64,000 nt of DNA. Source: an uncultured Alistipes sp. (GTDB lineage: Bacteria > Bacteroidota > Bacteroidia > Bacteroidales > Rikenellaceae). Of the stretch, positions 6,309 to 15,962 are shown piece by piece. Where the stretch lies: positions 1 through 64,000 of the forward strand of contig CAAGGR010000115.1 of assembly GCA_900769445.1 (NCBI GenBank), in the 5' to 3' direction. The notes beneath the pieces are model-generated. The model was not told the origin of the DNA. It did no database searches and saw only the letters and a list, made by a program, of their open reading frames with translations. The stretch's first letter is position 1; each line of letters begins with the position of its first letter. The position numbers and the translations under genes were made by a program.

Positions 6309-9008
6309 ATGGGAGCAATGAAGAGCGATATGCCTGCCGAGGGCGGTGCGCAGACCAAAGATAAGAAGTATGTGGAGACGCCTCTGATGAAGCAGTACTA
6401 CCAGATTAAGGCGGTGCATCCCGATGCTATCCTCCTCTTTCGTGTGGGCGACTTCTACGAGACCTTTGGCGAGGATGCTATCAAGACCAGTGGTATACTA
6501 AATATTACCCTTACACGTCGTGCTAATGGTACTGCGTCGTATGTTGAGTTGGCCGGCTTCCCATACCACGCCTTGGATAACTATATGCCTAAGCTCGTAC
6601 GCGCGGGCGAGCGTGTGGCTATCTGCGAGCAGCTCGAAGATCCCAAGATGGTCAAGGGCTTGGTTAAGCGTGGCGTTGTGGAGATGGTTACGCCAGGTAT
6701 TGTTATGGGTGAGAATTTGGTTGCGGGTAAGGAGAATACCTTCCTTGCATCGGTCTATTTCGGTAAGCAGACTATCGGTATCGCCTTCCTCGACCTCTCT
6801 ACTGGCGAGTTCTACGTTGCAGAGGGTGATGGCGCATATATCGACAAACTTATTAGCAACCTCCAGCCTAAGGAGATACTCTATCAGCGTGGCTACGAAG
6901 AGCGCTTCAACGAGCTGTTTGGCTCGAAGCACTACACCTATCGTCTCGATGAGTGGGTCTTTGCCGAGAGCGTAAACCGCGATAAGCTAACCAAGCAACT
7001 CGGTGTTCAGTCGCTCAAGGGCTTTGGTGTTGACCGTATGACTGCGGGTATCTCGGCAGCAGGCTCTATCCTCTACTATTTGGAGTTTACCGAGCATAAG
7101 CACACTGCACATATATCATCTATTCAGCGTATTGAGCGTGGCGACTCGGTATGGATTGACCGCTTTACAATTCGCAACTTGGAGCTATTTAGCTCGAATA
7201 ACTCCTTGGCTAAGTGTAGCTTTACAGATACTATTGACCGCACGCTGACCCCTATGGGTGGCAGACAATTGCGTCGCTGGGTGGCGATGCCATTGATGGA
7301 TACAAAGAAGATTGCAGCGCGTCAAGATATAGTCGAGAAGTTCGTTTTAGATAGCGAGTTTGCCGATGCTATGCGCGAGCAGATTGCCCTTATTGGCGAC
7401 TTGGAGCGTATCGCATCGCGCGTTGCTACTGAGCGTGTTACACCTCGCGAGATGGTGCAGTTGCGTAACTCTTTGTCGGCTATCGAGATGCTTCGTGCGC
7501 TTATGGAGTCTACCGATAACGAGGCTATGCATGCTATCGCTGCGCAGATTGATCCTTTGGTTGCTGTGCGTGAGCGCCTTACAAGCGATATATATCCCGA
7601 CCCTGAGAACAACCAGATACAGAAGGGCGGTGTTATCGCCTCGGGCGTATCGGCAGAGCTTGATGACCTACGTCGTATAGCCCTTCACGGTAAGGATTAT
7701 CTTCAGGCTTTGCAGCAGCGTGAGAGCGAAGTTACGGGCATTCCGTCGCTCAAGGTGGCGTATAACAATGTCTTTGGCTACTATATCGAGGTGCGCAATA
7801 CGCATAAGGATAAAGTGCCTGAGAGTTGGATTCGTAAGCAGACGCTTACAGGTGCTGAGCGCTATATAACTGCCGAGTTGAAGGAGTACGAGGAGAAGAT
7901 TATGGGTGCCGAGGAGCGCATCCTTCAAATCGAGGCTCGGATCTATGCCGATATCATCGCCTTTGTGGCGCAGTATATATCTAAGCTACAGCGCAATGCA
8001 AGTGCTATAGCGGGTCTCGATTGCTTGCAGTCGTTTGCACGTATTGCTCGCGAGAGAAAGTATGTTCGTCCTACGGTAGACGATTCAACAATTATAGATA
8101 TTAAGCAGGGTCGTCATCCAGTGATTGAGACCTTGATGGCTGTTGGCGAGGAGTATATCCCTAACGATGTGCGCCTTGATAACGACAACCAGCAGATTAT
8201 CATCATCACGGGACCTAATATGTCTGGTAAGTCGGCATTGTTGCGCCAGACAGCTCTTATCGTGCTATTGGCGCAGATGGGAGCCTTTGTGCCAGCTAAG
8301 AGTGCGCATATTGGCGTTGTGGATAAGATATTTACACGCGTGGGAGCTTCGGATAATATCTCGGAGGGCGAGTCTACCTTTATGGTCGAGATGTTGGAGT
8401 CGGCAAGCATCTTAAATAATATCTCGGAGCGTAGTCTTGTGCTTTTGGATGAGATTGGTCGCGGTACAAGTACCTACGATGGTATCTCTATAGCGTGGGC
8501 GATGGTGGAGTATCTGCATAACAATATGCAGGGCAAGGCAAAGACACTCTTTGCAACGCACTATCACGAGCTTAACGAGTTGGAGAATATGCTCGAGAGG
8601 GTTAAAAACTACCACGTTACGGTTAAGGAGGTGGATAAGAGCATTGTCTTCCTACGCAAACTTGTGCGTGGCGGTACGGAGCACTCGTTCGGTATCCATG
8701 TGGCGCGTATGGCGGGTATGCCACGCTCTGTGGTATCGCGTGCTGAGGCTATACTTTCGAATCTCGAAAAGGTCTATGGCTCGGGCGAGATTGTACCTAC
8801 GGGCGGTGTTACGCAGCGCAGCAAGAAGCGCAGTGTCGCAGAGTCGGCTATCGAGACAAAACAGGATATTCAGCTCTCGATGTTCCAACTCGATGACCCA
8901 GTTCTTATCGCCATCCGCGACCAGATAAAGGGTCTTGATATCAACTCTCTTACACCTCTTGAGGCTCTTAACAAACTTAATGAGATAAAGCGAATTACAG
9001 GCTTATAA
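6309..9008 (+). CDS. mutS: DNA mismatch repair ATPase MutS
   Basis: Recognises mismatches and small loops and, with MutL, starts repair. The protein has 899 residues, slightly longer than E. coli MutS. The mismatch-wedge motif F49-Y50-E51 lies in GDFYETF. The connector, lever and clamp regions follow, then the ATPase with Walker A GPNMSGKS near residue 635, the ABC-type signature around SEGESTFMVEM, Walker B LLDEIGRGTSTYDG and the switch His in ATHYHEL. The C-terminal tail is of ordinary length. Its stop codon overlaps the start of the next gene (TAATG at 9006-9010), so the two are translationally coupled. Confidence 0.97.
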   Translation: MGAMKSDMPAEGGAQTKDKKYVETPLMKQYYQIKAVHPDAILLFRVGDFYETFGEDAIKTSGILNITLTRRANGTASYVELAGFPYHALDNYMPKLVRAGERVAICEQLEDPKMVKGLVKRGVVEMVTPGIVMGENLVAGKENTFLASVYFGKQTIGIAFLDLSTGEFYVAEGDGAYIDKLISNLQPKEILYQRGYEERFNELFGSKHYTYRLDEWVFAESVNRDKLTKQLGVQSLKGFGVDRMTAGISAAGSILYYLEFTEHKHTAHISSIQRIERGDSVWIDRFTIRNLELFSSNNSLAKCSFTDTIDRTLTPMGGRQLRRWVAMPLMDTKKIAARQDIVEKFVLDSEFADAMREQIALIGDLERIASRVATERVTPREMVQLRNSLSAIEMLRALMESTDNEAMHAIAAQIDPLVAVRERLTSDIYPDPENNQIQKGGVIASGVSAELDDLRRIALHGKDYLQALQQRESEVTGIPSLKVAYNNVFGYYIEVRNTHKDKVPESWIRKQTLTGAERYITAELKEYEEKIMGAEERILQIEARIYADIIAFVAQYISKLQRNASAIAGLDCLQSFARIARERKYVRPTVDDSTIIDIKQGRHPVIETLMAVGEEYIPNDVRLDNDNQQIIIITGPNMSGKSALLRQTALIVLLAQMGAFVPAKSAHIGVVDKIFTRVGASDNISEGESTFMVEMLESASILNNISERSLVLLDEIGRGTSTYDGISIAWAMVEYLHNNMQGKAKTLFATHYHELNELENMLERVKNYHVTVKEVDKSIVFLRKLVRGGTEHSFGIHVARMAGMPRSVVSRAEAILSNLEKVYGSGEIVPTGGVTQRSKKRSVAESAIETKQDIQLSMFQLDDPVLIAIRDQIKGLDINSLTPLEALNKLNEIKRITGL

Positions 9009-9706
9009 TGACTACCCAACAACAATACATAGAGCGCCTAAAGGATATGGTCGCACAGGAGTTTGGCCGTGGCATTGCTACGCCAGAGGATTGTGTCGAT
9101 TTAAGCAAGGCTGTTGGCGAGGCTGTAGATATGCACCTCGATTCGAATGACTATGCAACGCTCTTCTTCCCGAAGTCAAATATTGCACCGCGCCCAGTTA
9201 TTCTCTCGGCACTTACGCGTTATGTGGGTTATGAGAGTTGGAGTAGCTTTTGTACTTCGTCGGATATTCTTCCTGCCGAAGATAGCGACTATATTCCAAC
9301 GCCACGTCGCTGGGGTGTCTTCATTCTAACACTCGCAGCTATTATCGTGGTGGTTGTTACCGCGGTTGTTCTGCTAAACGATGGCTCAGATAGTAGTGCT
9401 ACGACAGATAATGCCGATGTTGTAGTGGAGAGTGTTGAGGAGAGGTGGCTCGCTCGCACTTTAGAGGAGTGTAATGCCCTTCGTACCTATTACGATGCGG
9501 AGGACTATTCGGAGCGTATCGATGCCTTTATGGCGGAGTACTGCACGACACTCTATGATGAGATAGCCTCGGAGCTAATCGCATTGCTCCAAGAGCATAA
9601 TATTGCGCTATCAGAGGAGGCGGTAGCCGCACACGCCGAGTCGATTATGGCGCAGTGCTACACGATGTGTGAGACGCTCCATATCGAGGAGGAGTCGATG
9701 CACTAA
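9008..9706 (+). CDS. Single-span membrane protein coupled to mutS
   Basis: A 232-residue protein of unknown function. Residues 1 to about 85 contain a helical cytosolic domain with the pattern LSKAVGEAVDM...YATLFFP...PVILSALTRYVGYESWSSF. This resembles the N-terminal region often seen in Bacteroidetes proteins, where LS..V, a TL.R-like stretch and a final Y.GY..W..F recur. A single transmembrane helix follows at about 103-125 (VFILTLAAIIVVVVTAVVLL), then an acidic extracytoplasmic helical tail with several Cys. The ATG overlaps the mutS stop. The next gene converges with only one base between the two stop codons, and no terminator is visible there. A signalling or structural role is possible, but nothing in the sequence decides it. 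Confidence 0.75.
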   Translation: MTTQQQYIERLKDMVAQEFGRGIATPEDCVDLSKAVGEAVDMHLDSNDYATLFFPKSNIAPRPVILSALTRYVGYESWSSFCTSSDILPAEDSDYIPTPRRWGVFILTLAAIIVVVVTAVVLLNDGSDSSATTDNADVVVESVEERWLARTLEECNALRTYYDAEDYSERIDAFMAEYCTTLYDEIASELIALLQEHNIALSEEAVAAHAESIMAQCYTMCETLHIEEESMH

Positions 9707-9707
9707 T

Positions 9708-10613
9708 CTACCTTTTCTTCGCTAAGCGCTGCTCGTGGCGATATATCTGGAAACTATTTACGAAGTTTTGCCAGATGATATATGCTGTAGGTGCTATTGA
9801 GGCGATAGGGTTGAGGAAGTTTAGCGACATCCACACCGCCAAAATTGTATTCTTCTGTCCTACGGATTGACCTCCTGCTACGGTGTCGCCCAATCTCTTT
9901 CCGAGTATGCGACCTACAGTAAATTGAGTAAGACACAGCACTAACGATATCGCAGCAAGCTCAATCTGGGTAATTAGCTCTGCATCAGTATCTATGATGA
10001 ATGCCGTTGTGCGACCGAGTACCAATACTAACGATATAAGCCATAGGTAGAAGGATATAGATGAACGCTTTGAAAACCACTCTGCCGCCTTTGGTTTTAT
10101 GAATCTAAGCACCTGGGCTACTACAAAAGGTGCAACAAGTGTAGGCGCAACGCGACCTATAATCTCAGCAAACGTACACGTTCCATTGCCGTAGCTATGC
10201 AGAATCATTGGTGCAATAATTGCAGTCGCGATATTGCATATTAGGCTGTATGTTACCATTGTGGTTACATTGGCACCCAGCATACCACCAATCACTACCG
10301 CAGCCATCGCTATAGGTGCAAGCACACATATCATCGCACCTTCTGCTATAATCTCTCCAAGTAGTGGCTCAACAATGTGATAGACAGCTATTGAGCCTAA
10401 GAATTGCACTGCCAGCATCCATATATGTATGGTGCTAAGGCGCATGGCACGAATATCCACACGACAGAATGTTACGAAGAGCATCGCCGCAATAAGTATC
10501 GGAGTGAGGGTGTACCCTGTTACTGCCTCTACGGTAGACAATGGTCGACAAAGGAGTGCGCCCACGACCATTGCTACGGGCATAAGTATACTTTTAAGTT
10601 GGTGGTTCGACAT
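9708..10613 (-). CDS. Bile acid:sodium symporter (BASS)-like membrane transporter
   Basis: A 301-residue integral membrane protein with about nine to ten hydrophobic segments. The organisation resembles the SBF/BASS superfamily: a first pair of helices, the motif APIAMAAVVIGGMLGANVTTMVTYSLICN (crossover-type helix with small and polar residues), and a second half with QSVGQKNTILAVWMSL. BASS members move organic anions with sodium. The substrate is unknown here, and a bile-acid role should not be assumed. It lies 23 bp downstream of the large amidase gene on the same strand and is probably co-transcribed. Confidence 0.75.
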   Translation of the reverse strand: MSNHQLKSILMPVAMVVGALLCRPLSTVEAVTGYTLTPILIAAMLFVTFCRVDIRAMRLSTIHIWMLAVQFLGSIAVYHIVEPLLGEIIAEGAMICVLAPIAMAAVVIGGMLGANVTTMVTYSLICNIATAIIAPMILHSYGNGTCTFAEIIGRVAPTLVAPFVVAQVLRFIKPKAAEWFSKRSSISFYLWLISLVLVLGRTTAFIIDTDAELITQIELAAISLVLCLTQFTVGRILGKRLGDTVAGGQSVGQKNTILAVWMSLNFLNPIASIAPTAYIIWQNFVNSFQIYRHEQRLAKKR

Positions 10614-10636
10614 ATGACGTTTTTATCTATTTTTCG

Positions 10637-13621
10637 TTATTTTGTTAGCCAGTTTAGTATCTGCAAGAGTAGCGCTCTGCGCTCCGAGTCATCTGTGATT
10701 GTCTCATATGGGAAGCCCATTACAAATGTGGCATAATCGCCTTTGTATGCCACTGCTGCCGAGTCGTTGCTACCTGCATATTGAAGTGCTGTTATTGCAC
10801 CATTGCCACTTGGAGTTATAACCTCGGGCAGCTCTGCGGGGTAGATGCTCTCGGATGGTAATGTGTTGAAAGATAGTCGTATGCGTTTTGGTGAGAATTT
10901 CGTAGGTTTTGTGTTTATCTCGCCATTGCGTATTGTGGCACTACCTCCAAATTGGGCGTGTAACACCTGTTCAGCAAAGGCTTTGTCGCTCTCTGTAGCC
11001 TCAGCTCCATGCCAGAGGTCTGTAAGGAGATAGCAGCCACTTACAAAGAGATTGCCACCATTTGCGGTGTAGTTGCTTATCCTCTTTTGCATCTGCTCGC
11101 TAAGAGCCTTGTATTTGTAACCCATAGCGCCACGACCTACCGCTGTTGTGCGCTGTTTACCGAGTATAAGGTCGATAATAGGGTACTTCGTAAGGTCTAC
11201 GTTGCCAGACTCAACCGCCTTTGCTGATGATGAGCAGAAGGAGTAGCCGAGTGTGCGTAGGTCGTCGCCATGTAGGGCTGGGTAGTCGAAACTGTTGCCG
11301 GCAATGACTCTATCTTCGTAGTCGGTATATGATGTACCGAGGGCGTAGTTGTCGTTATCCGAGCGAGATAACTTCCTATCGAAGATGACTTGTTCGCCTA
11401 TAAATGATATATCCTCGATATAGCCAGCTCCACTATCGTAGCGGTTGTAGAATCCTGCTATCGAGTCGCCCTGAATACTCATAGGTGCAGATACGCGGTC
11501 GAAGCCATTTATAATCAAAACGTTACCCTTGGAATTTGTCGTCGCACATGCTGATAGAGTCTCTGAGTCAAAGCTTTCGCCACCAGCGTTTACGGCAGTG
11601 ATGCGATAGCTGTATACTTTGTCTTGCTCCTGCTTTACAAGTGTTGATGTCGTGTCGATACGTCGTCCGCAATCGAAGCCTGAGCCATCTACGCGTGTGT
11701 ATAAGATGTAGTAGTCGGGTGTTGCTGTAGACTCTAATGGGTCTATTGTAGGTGTCCAGCTAAGGTGTGCTATATCGCCCGATAGCTCTACTGCAAAACT
11801 ATTTACAGGTAGCGGTTGAACGATATATTCTGTGTTGTATTGGCTTGATATATAGCGTAGTACGCCTTTGTATATCGCGCGGCTAACGTCGAAGCGAAAC
11901 GCAGGGTCAAGGCCATAGCGCATATCGGCAAAGTTCTGATGCGATAGCAACTCCAAAAGCATCGTTGGGCATCCCGGAATGCGAGCCTCGTAGTATGCTC
12001 TATCCCACATTCCGCGACGTGTCCAGTTAGGCTCGTATAGGTGGCGAATATCCGATACTATCTGGCTCATTACAAGGTCGGTAAGGTCGCGTGAGTAGAG
12101 TCGTGAGAGGTTTTTATCTTCGAATTTACCCTTGTTTTCCTTTGTGGAGTAGATGCCGAGAGTACCTATAATATCATCGTTGAGGCGCACACCTGCATCT
12201 GAGTGTACTGCAAGTGCGAAGTCGACAGGAATATTTTTGCCCTCCTCCTTTTTTAGTCGCTCAGAGCCACCCATAAGGGCATTTACCCAGTGCGCGCGAG
12301 ACATATAATCCTCCTTGTAGTCATCCAAGCCCTCTTTTGGTGCGTAGACATCTGTCGAAAATCCCGACCACTGCAACCAGTATCGCGCAGCCTCGGTAAA
12401 GCGAGGGTGGCCACTTACGCGCTCCTCGTATATCTCATTCTCCTTGCGTAGCGTTGTGTCGACACCTCGATAGATGTTTCCCATGCCACCGCCAATCTTT
12501 ACTGCATCGGCGGTGATAACGCCCTTGTGCTTAGAGAGGTTGCTAATGCTTACTAAGGCATCGTGTGAACCCTCTTCGAAGTAGAAGTCGCCTAAGCAGA
12601 CCCACATGCCACCACCCATCTGTTGGTTTACCGCGAACTCTCTTTTGCCACCTGTTGCGTGTACGGTGTAGCGGGCATCACTAACCGACTTAGGTAGTGT
12701 GGTGTAGGATACATAGACGCTATATATGCCACTTTGTGGTATCTCTCCGCCCCATGTTGCGGTGGTAAGATTTGAGGCGTTGGAAGTGGTTGCTACCTTG
12801 CGTGATGTTCCATCTGTAAATGGGTTATGCCCAGATGGATAGCTCTCGTATAGGTGTGCAAAGCCGATGCCACCATCCTGCCACTTTTTCTCCCCATTGT
12901 ACTCGGTGTAGAAGGTGTTGTCGATACCCTTGTTGTTGTCTATGATAAGCTCCTCGGTGCGTGTGCTGCGCTCACGAGGGAGTAATACTGTAGCACCTGC
13001 GCGCTCAAGCATTTGGACTATATATGGCAGAACGTAGCTCTGTGTAAATAGGTCTTCTACGGTCTCCCAAAGTTGTGGACGTTGCCATCTCCACTCATCA
13101 ACCTCTTGCTTAAAGTAGTAGCCATGACTCTGCCACAAAGCCAGATGTCGGTTTGTTAGACCTCGCGTAGGCTTAGATATGCTACTTATGCGTGTTATTA
13201 ATGGTGTCTCTGAACAGTTTGTAAAGCGGTGTGCCGAGGCGTTGTCGTTGTGATAAAGCGGTATTAACTCCTCAATAAGTTTGCCATCGGCATAGATGCG
13301 CAGTTTACTATTTTTGCTCTTTTTAGGGAGTATCTGTCGAACGCTCTCATAGATGCTCTTTACGCTCTCGGGACGCATAGGATAGTAGGCGAGTTCTACC
13401 GAGGCATATATATCCACTGAGCCATGCTTACCTTGCCCCTTTACAGTGCTATCCTTAATCTTTATATAACTTCCTGCAACCTCTTGAAGAGTAATGTGTT
13501 GCAGTGTTGATGTGATAGAGTCTGTAACCTCTTTTGGGAGTCTATTTTTTGCGGCAGCTGGCGTTATGCCAACAGCCAATATTGCGATTATTATAGTGGC
13601 GTATTTTATAAACTTTGTCAT
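10637..13621 (-). CDS. Secreted N-acetylmuramoyl-L-alanine amidase-like protein with golvesin-type and Fn3 domains
   Basis: A 994-residue exported protein: signal peptide residues 1-24 (cleavage around PAAA-KN), then a region with QSYVLPYIVQMLERAGATVLLPRERSTRTEEL that looks like the first part of an amidase_3 fold. It is interrupted at about 240-380 by a golvesin C-terminal-like beta domain (GIYSVYVSYTTLPKSVSDARYTV, ending GVITADAVKIGGGMG). The amidase part resumes (ARYWLQWSGFSTDVY, FALAVHSDAG with a likely Zn His, and LLELLSHQNF carrying a likely catalytic Glu). An Fn3-like domain follows at about 600-700, then a C-terminal alpha/beta domain resembling a glutamine-amidotransferase fold. Homologues are sometimes annotated as xanthan lyase, which I would not follow. 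Periplasmic peptidoglycan cleavage is the best inference. Confidence 0.8.
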   Translation of the reverse strand: MTKFIKYATIIIAILAVGITPAAAKNRLPKEVTDSITSTLQHITLQEVAGSYIKIKDSTVKGQGKHGSVDIYASVELAYYPMRPESVKSIYESVRQILPKKSKNSKLRIYADGKLIEELIPLYHNDNASAHRFTNCSETPLITRISSISKPTRGLTNRHLALWQSHGYYFKQEVDEWRWQRPQLWETVEDLFTQSYVLPYIVQMLERAGATVLLPRERSTRTEELIIDNNKGIDNTFYTEYNGEKKWQDGGIGFAHLYESYPSGHNPFTDGTSRKVATTSNASNLTTATWGGEIPQSGIYSVYVSYTTLPKSVSDARYTVHATGGKREFAVNQQMGGGMWVCLGDFYFEEGSHDALVSISNLSKHKGVITADAVKIGGGMGNIYRGVDTTLRKENEIYEERVSGHPRFTEAARYWLQWSGFSTDVYAPKEGLDDYKEDYMSRAHWVNALMGGSERLKKEEGKNIPVDFALAVHSDAGVRLNDDIIGTLGIYSTKENKGKFEDKNLSRLYSRDLTDLVMSQIVSDIRHLYEPNWTRRGMWDRAYYEARIPGCPTMLLELLSHQNFADMRYGLDPAFRFDVSRAIYKGVLRYISSQYNTEYIVQPLPVNSFAVELSGDIAHLSWTPTIDPLESTATPDYYILYTRVDGSGFDCGRRIDTTSTLVKQEQDKVYSYRITAVNAGGESFDSETLSACATTNSKGNVLIINGFDRVSAPMSIQGDSIAGFYNRYDSGAGYIEDISFIGEQVIFDRKLSRSDNDNYALGTSYTDYEDRVIAGNSFDYPALHGDDLRTLGYSFCSSSAKAVESGNVDLTKYPIIDLILGKQRTTAVGRGAMGYKYKALSEQMQKRISNYTANGGNLFVSGCYLLTDLWHGAEATESDKAFAEQVLHAQFGGSATIRNGEINTKPTKFSPKRIRLSFNTLPSESIYPAELPEVITPSGNGAITALQYAGSNDSAAVAYKGDYATFVMGFPYETITDDSERRALLLQILNWLTK

Positions 13622-13639
13622 AGCTCAAAACTCAGACCG

Positions 13640-13647
13640 CAAAGATA
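13640..13647 (-). promoter_or_regulatory. -7 box of the amidase operon
   Basis: TATCTTTG on the minus strand, 19 bp upstream of the amidase start codon, giving a very short leader. No good -33 element at the expected distance. Confidence 0.5.
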
Positions 13648-13692
13648 GTGAAAATATGATGTGGTAACTCGTCGCGGTTGCAAAATTTTTTG

Positions 13693-13700
13693 TATCTTTA
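13693..13700 (+). promoter_or_regulatory. -7-like box before dapB
   Basis: TATCTTTA, one base off the consensus, 41 bp before the dapB ATG. It would start the plus-strand operon that runs to 21205. Confidence 0.45.
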
Positions 13701-13741
13701 CCGCGCATTTTATTTAAGAACATGTGAAACATACGAAACAT

Positions 13742-14452
13742 ATGAAGTGTGCTATTATAGGTCATGGTAAGATGGGTCGCGAGATTGAGCGAATTCTTAT
13801 TGAGAGAGGTCATAAAGTGGTATTGATTATCGACGAGGCGAATGCGAATGAGTTGACTGCGGAGAGTATCAAAAAGGTTGATGTAGCCTTTGAGTTTACT
13901 ACGCCAGATACTGCTCATGGTAACGTTCGTAAGGTGTTGGAGGCTGGCGGTAGAGTAGTGTGTGGTACTACTGGTTGGTTGTCGCATTTGCCAGATATGG
14001 AGGCTCTTGCCAATGAGCGCGGAGGTGCGTTGTTCTATGCCTCAAACTTCTCGATAGGTGTAAATATGATGTTTCGCCTAAACCGTCGTATGGCGGAGTT
14101 GATGAATCCACACGCGCAGTACGATGTTCGCATCGAGGAGACCCACCATATGTGGAAGAAGGATGCCCCCAGTGGTACTGCTATAACATTGGCTGAGGGT
14201 ATTATAGAGAATCTTGACCGTAAGAGCTGTTGGATAAATAGTGCGCCAACATCTGCTGAGGCTATCGAGATTGAGTCTTTCCGAGAGGGTATGATTCCAG
14301 GTATTCACACCGTTAGATACACCTCGCAGGATGACTTTATCGAGTTGAAGCACTCGATTACTAACCGTCGTGCTTTAGCTATGGGTGCGGTTGTTGCTGG
14401 AGAGTATCTTGCGAATAAGCAGGGTGTTCACACAATGGATAATCTTTTGTAG
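13742..14452 (+). CDS. dapB: 4-hydroxy-tetrahydrodipicolinate reductase
   Basis: Reduces hydroxy-tetrahydrodipicolinate to tetrahydrodipicolinate in the lysine/diaminopimelate pathway. The 236 residues carry the Rossmann GHGKMG motif at the N-terminus, FEFTTPDTAHGNV, CGTTGW, and the substrate-site block EETHHMWKKDAPSGTA with the catalytic His pair and Lys. The first in-frame start is a GTG at 13724; the ATG at 13742 (MKCAIIGHGKMG) places the nucleotide-binding motif at the usual distance from the N-terminus and is preferred. It heads a close-packed run with lepB, five bp downstream. Confidence 0.95.
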   Translation: MKCAIIGHGKMGREIERILIERGHKVVLIIDEANANELTAESIKKVDVAFEFTTPDTAHGNVRKVLEAGGRVVCGTTGWLSHLPDMEALANERGGALFYASNFSIGVNMMFRLNRRMAELMNPHAQYDVRIEETHHMWKKDAPSGTAITLAEGIIENLDRKSCWINSAPTSAEAIEIESFREGMIPGIHTVRYTSQDDFIELKHSITNRRALAMGAVVAGEYLANKQGVHTMDNLL

Positions 14453-14457
14453 ATGGT

Positions 14458-15951
14458 ATGAAGGAGTTTTTTCAGAAGATAAAAAGAGGTCTTAGTTCAC
14501 CATGGACAGTGGCAATAGTAGTTGCTGCTATTATCTCGGGCTTTGCGGTCTGGTATGGGGCGTGGTGGTCGCTATTTGTGGTGTTGCCTTTAGTCTACGA
14601 CTATTATATCGGTCATAATATTCGTCGTTGGCACGAGAAGATGTATAAGCAGTACGCGTGGTGGCGCGTGTTGTGGGCTGTGTGGTGCGCCTTTGTCTTC
14701 GCTGTTGTGGTGGGTGTCATCGTGCATATGTTGCTCTTCAAGTGGACAGAACCATTCTTTATTACATTCGCAGTGGTTATGGTCTACGCTTTATGGGAGG
14801 AGATGCGTAGCCAGTCGAAGGTATATATCTGGCTCTATAGCTGGGTACACTCGATACTCTTTGCTACGGTTATTGCCTCGATGATTCAGATGTACTGGTT
14901 TCAGATGTATGTCATCCCTACTGGCTCTATGGAGAGTACGCTTATGGCGGGCGACTATATTCTGGTTAATAAGGTTAAGTATGGCCCTCGTGTGCCTCTT
15001 ACACCATTGTCGTTCCCATTTGTGCATAATACCATGCCTTTGAATCCTACGAAGGACTCATTCTCTACATCGTGGGAGAGGTCATATCGTCGTCTTGCGA
15101 GTAGTGGTGAGGTTGAGCGTGGCGATGTGGTGGTCTTTAACTTCCCTGAGGGCGATACCGTAGTTATGGAGATGCCAGCAATTAGCTACTATGAGCTATT
15201 GCGTGATAGGTCGTTGGGTGCTACGGTTGCGGAGCGACGCAAGGCGTTGATGGATAACTTTACCATCGCTGTTCGCCCAATGGATAAGAAGGAGAATTAT
15301 ATCAAGCGCTGTGTGGGTATGCCTGGCGATACGCTTACGGTTGTTGATGGTGCGGTCTATGCCAATGGCGTTAAGGAGGAGTTTGTGCCTAAGCGCCAGT
15401 ATATCTACTACAACGAGATTACGGGTAAGCCGCTTAAGATGGGTATTGATAGAGTCTCGGGCGACTATATCGAGATGCCTATTACGGATGATGCGCTTCC
15501 GGAGTACTCAAATGGGGAGCGCTACCGACTCAAGAAGATTGGCGGTGCTGTCTTTGGTACAACGCTATTCCCTCATACAGCAGACTTGGAGCGTAGGGAG
15601 TGGAATATTGACAATATGGGGCCTATCTGGGTGCCTCAGGCGGGTGCTACAATCGAACTTACGCCAGAGAATATGGCGATGTATGGTCGTTGTATTGCTG
15701 TCTATGAGCAGCGTCTTGTGGAGCAGCGCGATGGCGTTATCTATATCGATGGCGAGCCGGCAACGCACTACACCTTCCTTATGGACTACTACTTTATGAT
15801 GGGTGATAACCGCCATGGCTCCCTCGATTCTCGTTTCTGGGGTTTCGTGCCTGAGGATCATATTGTGGGTAGGGCGTCGTTTATCTGGTTTTCGGTAGAT
15901 CCTGCGGGCGATGGTATCCGTTGGGAGCGTATATTTAATTCAATTGAGTAA
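14458..15951 (+). CDS. lepB: Signal peptidase I, long Bacteroidetes form
   Basis: Membrane-bound serine protease that removes signal peptides from exported proteins. The 497-residue protein begins with about four transmembrane helices (residues 17 to about 155), more than the two of E. coli LepB. The catalytic Ser157 is in IPTGSMESTL and the general base Lys283 in YIKRCVGMPGDTL. The GDNRHGSLDSRFWGFVPEDHIVGRA box (near the C-terminus) is the conserved E region. Large insertions between the Ser and Lys boxes and after the Lys box explain the length and are usual for this phylum. It lies between dapB and the YigZ-like gene with short gaps. Confidence 0.95.
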   Translation: MKEFFQKIKRGLSSPWTVAIVVAAIISGFAVWYGAWWSLFVVLPLVYDYYIGHNIRRWHEKMYKQYAWWRVLWAVWCAFVFAVVVGVIVHMLLFKWTEPFFITFAVVMVYALWEEMRSQSKVYIWLYSWVHSILFATVIASMIQMYWFQMYVIPTGSMESTLMAGDYILVNKVKYGPRVPLTPLSFPFVHNTMPLNPTKDSFSTSWERSYRRLASSGEVERGDVVVFNFPEGDTVVMEMPAISYYELLRDRSLGATVAERRKALMDNFTIAVRPMDKKENYIKRCVGMPGDTLTVVDGAVYANGVKEEFVPKRQYIYYNEITGKPLKMGIDRVSGDYIEMPITDDALPEYSNGERYRLKKIGGAVFGTTLFPHTADLERREWNIDNMGPIWVPQAGATIELTPENMAMYGRCIAVYEQRLVEQRDGVIYIDGEPATHYTFLMDYYFMMGDNRHGSLDSRFWGFVPEDHIVGRASFIWFSVDPAGDGIRWERIFNSIE

Positions 15952-15962
15952 TCCCATATATC

